A stretch of DNA of 64,000 bases from Colius striatus (Eukaryota > Chordata > Aves > Coliiformes > Coliidae). Shown one piece after another: positions 54,401-63,400 of the stretch. The notes below the pieces were generated by a model that ran no database searches, was not told the origin of the DNA, and was given only the letters and a program-made list of their open reading frames with translations. The stretch lies in NCBI RefSeq assembly GCF_028858725.1, contig NC_084760.1, forward strand, positions 92,873,867-92,937,866. The letters are read 5' to 3'. Every line of letters starts with the position of its first letter. The stretch's first letter is position 1. The position numbers were made by a program, and so were the translations under genes.

Positions 54401-57400
54401 TATAAAATTATTTTCCCTCTTGCCCTTATACTTCTGATCCAGTTAAGGAGGTATGAGGAGGTATTGTCAGAGGATGAATAAAGAGTCATATTTAAAATCA
54501 TAATTTGTGACTTTTAACTCTATCAGTATTAATCCTGCATTTCTCAGGGCAGCGGAGAATCGGAAGCTTGACTACATTCTTGAAGCAACACAAGGAGAAG
54601 AAAGCAACAAGCAAAGTTAAGTACACGCTATTTCACCCTTGCTGCAGAAGGAAAAAAAACCCACCACCAAACAAAACTGCTTCACATTCCATGTTGGTGA
54701 AAATCTTTAGAATTTCTCCTATGTGACAACTGCAAAAGAGAACTGCAGTTATTTTACCAAGGTATGCACAAAGCTTTCCTAGTTTGTTCTGAATCACATC
54801 CTAAAAGCAAATAACAATTAAGAAGTGCTACCATCTCAGCTCTTGATGTTAGATGAAATGAGTCAATATCACGCATACACCAAGGTCATTTTCTATTATG
54901 CCTTAGTAACATCACTACATTCAACAACTAGTGCATATGTTGATCAACTAGGAAGCTATCCCAAATAAACAGGTGGTTGTTTTAGCTTTTACTCCTGGAG
55001 ATGAATGACTGACAGAGATCCTCTGGTCCTTTTGCTAAAGGCTTCAACATAGTCAAAATAATCGAAGCCCCAGCCAATTCTCTCAGAATATGGCCATTAC
55101 CACATGGGTTGAAGGGAAAACAAAGATCTCACCTAAAATTAAGAAACTTCCATGTTCAGTGGTAAAACAATACTCTGTATTCAGAGCAAACTTCATAGCC
55201 GAGAGAAATTAACCTTTTCTGGAATGTTTTGTATATTTAAGCCTGTATCTTAGTCATCTGCAGAAGAGTTACCCCAAGTGTCTCAGTTTGTGGAAAGACT
55301 GTCCTTTCACCAGGTAAGTATGCCTTGACATGAAGCAGCTCTCAGTGCATCAAAAAACAGAGCTGATGTCACAAGGGTGCCTAGAGAAAACACTTTACAA
55401 GCAGCAAATCCACTGCTGAAACAATCTGTGAAAGCAAATAGCTCTGGCAGATCACCTTGTTTCCTCAAGTGGAAGTTTTTCTACACATTTACATAAATCT
55501 TCAGGATTCTAACAGCAGCTTGCTTTGCTCTATATTTTTTCCTAAAAGGATTATAGGGAACTGCATCAAGAAAAATGTATATCAACCTGAATAACATAAT
55601 TCAGCCACAAACCCAAAAGGCTTCTGTGTCACAAAGCCAGGTTACATTAAAAATGGGTATTTCCACGCACAGTATGGACAAAAGCATCTTTGTATCACAT
55701 CCAAATTCAACAGGCACTGAGCTGGTAGACATTCCAAGATGAACAGAAACTGGTTTGAAGTCTTTTATTTAAAAACTCATGGTAGACAATAAAGATTCAG
55801 AATAAAACCTGCAGTAAACACAGTATCTTAAGGAATAGACCTGACTGAAGTAATTACTGCATTGAGTGAAGAGGTCAGCTGCAGGCAGATAATACATAGT
55901 ATTTGACAGTTGTTAGTCATCATTTATGAACATGCCAATTTCATATTACCTCCATTCCTGGTTGAAAAAAATAGTGTCAGATCAATAGGAATACTATTCT
56001 TGTTTTGTCTGCTTAAAGATACAAGGAGGAGGAGAATGGGGAACAAAAAAACACTAAGATGAGGGTATTGAAAGAAGACAAAAAAAAAATCCCTTGAGCC
56101 ACTAAAAAAAATAATATTGAATTAAAAATCATAAAACAGATACTCCTGAGGAGAGATTTTTCAGATGTGTCCTCTACACAGTATTGTTTCTTTTTTTGAC
56201 ATATAGTTTTTTGCTTCACTGCATCAAGACATCACAGTATTCCAGTCCCAGAGCCTAAGCTTTCAGGGCAGCTCTGAGCTCTTGCACCAGATCCTCTAAG
56301 CCTGCCTCAATCTATGGAGCAATAAACAAGACAGTAACGTCTGGCATTTTATTCTGAAATGTTGAAAGTCCCAACATGTGGGCATAGATAGCATTATCTA
56401 ATCCAACAGTCACTACTTGGTAGAATACATCTCACATGATGGCTCTCCTCCTCCCACCACTGAGTCACCGCAACAAACAGAGCAGCTGGCTGCAAACAGG
56501 CTACACAATGTGTAGCTGAGCTACAGGCACCAGTACCAGATGTAGGGTGATCTCAGCTCCATCTGAAGAATTCTGTAATCTACAGAAGGGCTGCTACCTT
56601 GTGACTGCAAACAACTGCATGTACCCTATGGACTAGATACAGTCAACCTACTTTACCACTGTTAGAACTGTATATAGGAGGAAAAAATAGTGTTTTAACA
56701 TTATTTTGAACTTAGCTCCTAGTCTGACTTAATAGCTTAATCCTCTGATCATCTTCTGTACAAGTTAAGAGAAAAGGTGAGTCTGCTACAGCTTTTAAAA
56801 TTTGCAGGAACTTATCTGAATAATAAAAACTAAATATCAGTGTTATGCTGCTCTTCCATCTTTAAGTATTTATTCAACATTCCAAAATTCAGAATCTACC
56901 ACTGATCTCACTCTCCTGTACGGTCATATAAACCTACTGAGCATGTATCTCAGGGCCTACACATTAATGTACCATGGAATGAACAGATATCATTCCTCAA
57001 ATTTCATAATTCATTTACAACAAGAAAATATAGTTTAAAATCATGTCGGTACAGATTGCAAATTTCCATCAAACACAAGACCAAGAATATTCATGAATAG
57101 AAAGTACACTGGATGCAGCAATAACAATCTCAGCAGAAGGGATCAATACTTAGCCTGCTTACATCTTTCTAATCTCTGTTGCACAAACTTCACTTTGCAC
57201 CAGCTTAACTGAACTCTTGCTGTACGCCCTTCGTAAGGGAATTTATGCTCTTGCTATATTCTCTTAGTAAGTTAGCTTTATTTTTTTTTTCCTTCCAAGT
57301 GCTGGACAGTCTGGACATACTACATGTAATTTCAGAGAAACTCAGACATGATATAGTCTACTTGATAAAATGAGCAAGACACTTCAGACAACCTGCAAAG

Positions 57401-60400
57401 TATGGCTATTCAAAGGCAAGAAGTTTGTCAAGTGAGATTATGAATATGCTCTGGAACTCAAAGTTCCTTCCAGTTTCAACAGTGGTGGGTCTCTGGTTCT
57501 TTCACAATAGTGAAAGGCGAGACTGTTTCAAATAGTGTATTTTCAAAAGAAATTGTAATTGCATGTAACACTTCCACCAACAATTTCATTTTTCCTGTAC
57601 ACTATTAAGATATACTGAACACTAGCATTTGATCTACAGGTTGGCAAGTTTCCCCCCCTAAAAAGGTCTAAAAACAGGACATCTTTACATGTTATTTCTC
57701 ATTCTATTTTGATCACCAGAATCTGCAACATCACCCAACTCCTCCTTTACTCCTTTGTACTCATGTGTCTCAACTTGCATCAGCAGCAACAACTTGCTTT
57801 CTCCAGCAAAACATCAAGCAATGAAATTTAATTGTTTCCAATCCCATTGATGCAGGAGGAACCACTTGCTCTTCTACTCTCTACACTTCTACACCAACCC
57901 CCCCCTCTCTTCCACCTTAACTAGGAAATTCCCTCTTATTATCTGTGAAACATTTTACTGAAGCCCAGGAATAACACATGAACAGCCCTTCTGCATTTGC
58001 AAAAGAAAATATTATTTGGGTACAGCTTACTGTGCTGTATTTTAGCTGGTTAATTATTCTTTTGTTCAAAAGTAGTTCCAAAGCTATTCACATTACTGAA
58101 GTCAAAGTAACAGGCTTTCATTTCCTTGATCAAAAGGGACTTAAGTTTTAACAACAAGCTTTTATGTTATAAGCTCAAACTGCATTAGCTGGAATTAAGA
58201 AAATAAGAGAAAGAAATAGGTTTTATCAATCAAGCAAAAACTAGTAACCAGCCACCACAATAAAGACATTAAGAGGTAACTACAAATCTAAAAGTTACTA
58301 GATACATGAATTCTAATAGACAAAAGGATCTATTAGTGATATTGAATTAAATATCAAATCTAGTTTTCCTCACCTTAATCTTCTCAATATATTACTTAAT
58401 CTAACAGAATACTTGAACTTTTCTGGCAGAAGACAAATCACAATAAGCCATCTGTGCATATATTATTTTTTTTTTCTAAAATGTTAATCTCAGTAGTAGA
58501 AAAACCTACTTTCATTGGCAACTGCCTCTCAGTGGTATATTCTAGTGAGCACGACTGGGACAGAACTCATTCCATAGAAGGGAACCACAATAATCAAGAA
58601 CCTGTAAAAATGTAGAATAGTTTCTAACCCCTATTTCATGGTTTGCATTGAACAGAAGAAAACCCCTACAAAACTGAAAATTTTACAGGAGGGGTAAGAT
58701 TTCAAAGAGACATTTTAAAAAGTGTTAACTAAGATCCTTGTCAGAACCATCCTTCAAGCAACATCCATATTCAATCGCAGCAATTAAGGCAGCAATTTTG
58801 CCAATGTAGTCAAGAGACTGCTTAATGGAGGAGTGCTCTTCTCAGTCTGCAAAACATGTCAATGTTACCCAACATCTATAGCTATTCAGTACTGTAACCA
58901 GACTCATCTATTACCTCTACATAAAGCCAGTTATTAGGTCTCAGAAAGCTAGACTTGACAGAACTAAGGAAAACTTTACTGTAAATGAGAAGAAACTGGA
59001 TGGCGGGGGGGGAAAAAAAAAAAAAGACACATACTTAAAAAAGTCATTATTATACCAGAACTCTGTTTCATTTCTCTCTCTTTTTGTCTCACGACCTAGT
59101 ATGCAATGCATAGGCTGGAGAGAGATCCAAATGGCTGCAGGCTGTCCCATGAAACTACCTCAGCAAGCTCAACCTGAAAAGTTTACACTGATGTAACTTT
59201 GATCTGCTGGAAACCCTTAGCTTAGGCATTAAAAAGACTTCCAACTCCACCTAAACTGTGTCTCTGGGATGTAAACTTCAAGCAGATTTTCTAACATGCG
59301 CAGCACACAATACAATTATATGACAGTATTCTACTGACCTCTACTCTTATACCTTAAACAGAAAAGTCAACTGCTATATCATGTTCATATGCCTATCTCA
59401 GATGAGACAGGCTTGTTTGCTTAATTAGAATCTAATCAATCCATATGCCTTTCAAGAAATACTTCCTCAAAACAGGTTGTAGGATAAATGGCACAAACTG
59501 TAAACAGTATATCTGGCCACTGACAAGCGAAAGGTCATGAGCTGTGGGAAACCAGTAGAAACCAGGCTACCAGGGTCAGAAAGTGATGGGCAAATTTTTC
59601 TTCCTTTAAATTGTTGCTACTGCATTGCTAGTGAATTGTGGGAAGCAGTTTTTTTCTCTCAGTATTTCCACATGTTTTCAAAAGAGCTCAGGAATTACAC
59701 ATATAACAATTATTAAGTAATAGGGGGAAAAAAATTCTTTTACCACAGTAAAAAATTAACATTAGTAAATTCTAAGAAAGAATACTTTTACTCTCTGAAG
59801 TAAACAGCATTCTTAGCATTTAAGTCTATAGGTAATAAGAAACTGCTACCCTGGCCAGCCTCTGAACTTGCACACTAAGAAGCCTTTCAAAGGATGTTAT
59901 GACCATACCATATCAATGCTACTTTCTAGCGTAGCCACACACTGAAGTTTTCTTTAACAGTATAATCACAATCCATGTAATAAACTAAAAGCTTAAGCAA
60001 ATTAAGTATTTAACAATTACAACTCCCCCTAATAATCCACTAGTGCATTTTGGGACCTTCCAACATTTCTGAGTACTTACGATAGAAGTCGGTCAAGTTT
60101 TGGTCCATTATGTCCCTGAACTGGTGGCTTGTACACCCTCATTGTTCTTTACGATCTATACACTTTCTCTGTTTCTGGTGTTCTCGGTCTCTTTATTTAT
60201 GAAGCAGTGATGATTTTAAATTTATTTATAAACATTAACTCATTAAATTCCCAAGTGTCATATTAGATACCAACTCAGTGACTCATACTCCTGACAATAT
60301 ATTTATCATGGCTGGGAGGGAAGGTAAATTTATACACAAGAGTAGCACACACAGGCATGCTATGAACTAATCTTACATTTTAAAATGGTATTTGACATTA

Positions 60401-63400
60401 AGTAACTCTTAAGTTATTAACAATTATATATGTCAACTGAAGTTGGCTCATTATCAAACCAGTGGAATTTATAAACACTGCCTGACTACCACTGACAAGA
60501 TGAAAAAAACCTTGTATAACAAAAAAACTCTTCATTTTTGAAGATCAACAGTGGAATTTGGAGTGTTTTAAGTCTTGTTATTACTGTACTTAAATGAGGG
60601 CAAGTCAAGGAAAATTACAGTTAACTTCAAGTACTCCCTGACAAGGAGAAGAATACACCATGTGTTATGGTGTCTTAAGAGAGTAACGAAATTACCAGCT
60701 CACCAGATAAAATTATTTAATCAACCATCTTATGTGTAATCGTGGCCTCAAAAAACTCAGCGCTTTAGATCGCACATCTGGTCCTAGTGGCTTTATAGAT
60801 TGCCATCACTGCACAGTAAACAATGCAAATATTCAAGTAACAAGCTCTGCAACAAAATAAAGAAATGTTACTCTTTCAGCCCTTTCACACAAAAATTTAA
60901 GGCATCTAAATTTTTTAAATAGGGAAAAAAAAAAATCTTTGAACCAAAATAATACACTTTTGCTGGCAATGATCTAATTTTAATTATTTGTAACTTCTGC
61001 AAGATTCTTGAACACCAGTTATGAAAGTGAAGGAAAACGTCAGATCAGTTGAAGAGCTCTCTCTAGTACGCCACTCGTCAATCGGACACTCCTTTGGGAA
61101 AAAAAAAAATCTCAGAAATGTTTCTATTTGTGCCTAGGAAAACCCTGAAGCTACAAGCTACCTAATTTAACTTTGAAATTAGTTATGCTCTGAGCAGAGG
61201 GTTGAAATAGATGACCTCCACACAGTCCCCTTTTCAACTTTAATTTCTATGTAAGTGGATTTTTTCAAAATGTCTTTTCCTGAAGTTATTGTGGGAGTTC
61301 GTCAAACATTATTGAGAACCCAGATACACTTAAGGACATATGAGACCAGCACTTACAGACAACTATTATGAAGCCACAAAACAAAACCCCCACCCCACAG
61401 ACACATGTTTCACAAGCAATGGACTTAGCCTGCCTTTCTACTGATCCATCACAAACCCAATGTTCCTGCCTACACAGTAACATTTATTCCCTTCCCTTCT
61501 CTTGCATTCCCTGTAGTCTTACTGCTCCCCACAGAATTCAATTCTGCCCACGCTGTCTTTACCCTTTACTGAGACTGGAAATGTCACTTCTAGATATGTT
61601 AAAAGTAATATATACCTAAATCATTTCTTTCCAACTACTTACCACTTTCTGCATTTTGGTAGTAAAAGTTGAAAGACAGTTACTACAGAAGTTCTAGCTT
61701 AGAGTGAATTGAATTGTATTATATAGTTACAGTAGTAAAGAGACTGGAGAAGCATTTGTGAAATGTTTTAACAACATTATATATCCTTAGGCTGACACAA
61801 CAGTGATAGTTTCCACAGACAATCTGGCTAACAACATGAGTTAACACTCACTCCAGTTCTCAATCTTTTTCTAAGGGAAAAAAAAAACCAAGAAGAAATT
61901 AAAACCAGGACCAGACATCAAAGAGGTCATTGTATTAGATGAAAAAAGTAGAGTACACCAGTCAAATGAGAAAGTGAAGTCATAAGAATGCCATCTGATA
62001 TGTCCTTTACACACTACAAATTTCAAGACTTACAGAGCTCTTAATATGGGGCAGCACTTTTTTCTGAAGGGACATCTATCTACAATACTTCTCTGAAAAC
62101 TATTTCAGTGTTACAAATTTCCATTAACACAGCCTTCTAAAGGAACAGACTGGAAACAAAAACGTCAAAAGCCACCACTGTAGAACAGAAAAAAATATCA
62201 AAAGAAAAAAAAAGCTTTTTAAAAGTCTGTCAAAAAAAGTGACATAAAAGACCTTTATAATGACAGTAGACTTTCACATAAGCATATCAAATATATAATG
62301 GTAATGAGTTCCTTGCTATTTGTTTTTAAACATGGGAATTTTCAAATAAAGCCATTTCTGCTCAGGTTTAAGAGCATACTGCAGAAACGAGATGGACAAG
62401 CACGACCAACATTGATGTCAAAACTTCATGAAACATCTATAGCTAGTTTATCAAATTTATAACAGAAATTATTCCTGAATTAGCGATCTGGTTCTGCTTA
62501 CCTTTATATAAACCAAACTAAATGCAAAATAACAAAACAGAAACAATTTCAGTGCCAATTAGACACAACACGTTAAAATATTTTGCCAGTTACCACTGGA
62601 TGATATTAAGTGAATTTACACCATAAATCTGGACCACTTCCTATTTATTCAAAGATCCTGTTCCCTGTATCTGTACTGCATGTGACCTAAATCGCTCCCA
62701 GCATCCCTTCTGGAAGGGAACAGCTAATCTCCTGCAAGTATTTTGATGGTAAAACAATCCAGGATTGCACCACAGGCAGTATGCTTGAGACAGTTCAAGG
62801 TCTCGCTGTTTTCACTTAACTCAGACTGACAGCATCATGTCAGAAGACTTTGCCACTTCTTATACCCATATCCGAGACACAATCTAGAGCACTAACATGT
62901 ATTGCCACACAACAAACGCAGAAACATGGACACTAGAAAGTTTGTTCTTCGAACTTGGGCACATGATCAATACATAGCAATTATTAAAAGGAACTGTAAA
63001 AAACCCCACATATTAAAAATGCTACAGATCTGAAAAACCTCTCACAGGGCATAGGACAGGGTACGGTGGCTTCACACTGAAGAAACAGCTTGGCTTGGAG
63101 GAATGTCAACTGGTCAGAGAAATGCCCTGAGGGCAGCACAGATAATACCAATATTGCTACAGCTGAAAATTGAGCTACTAAAGGTTGCATAAATTTATAA
63201 ATTAAAAGTAGAAAATTAAGGTTTCTTTACTAAAGATCTAATCTAGTATAAGGGTGAACAAGCTTTCCAATACAATATTTTGGATCTAGTGCATCCACAT
63301 TCAGGAAGAAAAACTGTCATTCTCTGCGACAATTTGATTCTCTGCCTCTAAAAGTTAAAACTTCCTTCCTTACTTCCTGGCTTTCTTCCTTCTAAACGTG

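Noticed and set aside
60081..60155. The same segment as an internal ENAH exon entered through the TAG at about 60156
   Set aside because: In the incoming phase 2 it would read TCG then TAA, a premature stop; only first-exon (or poison-exon) use makes sense.
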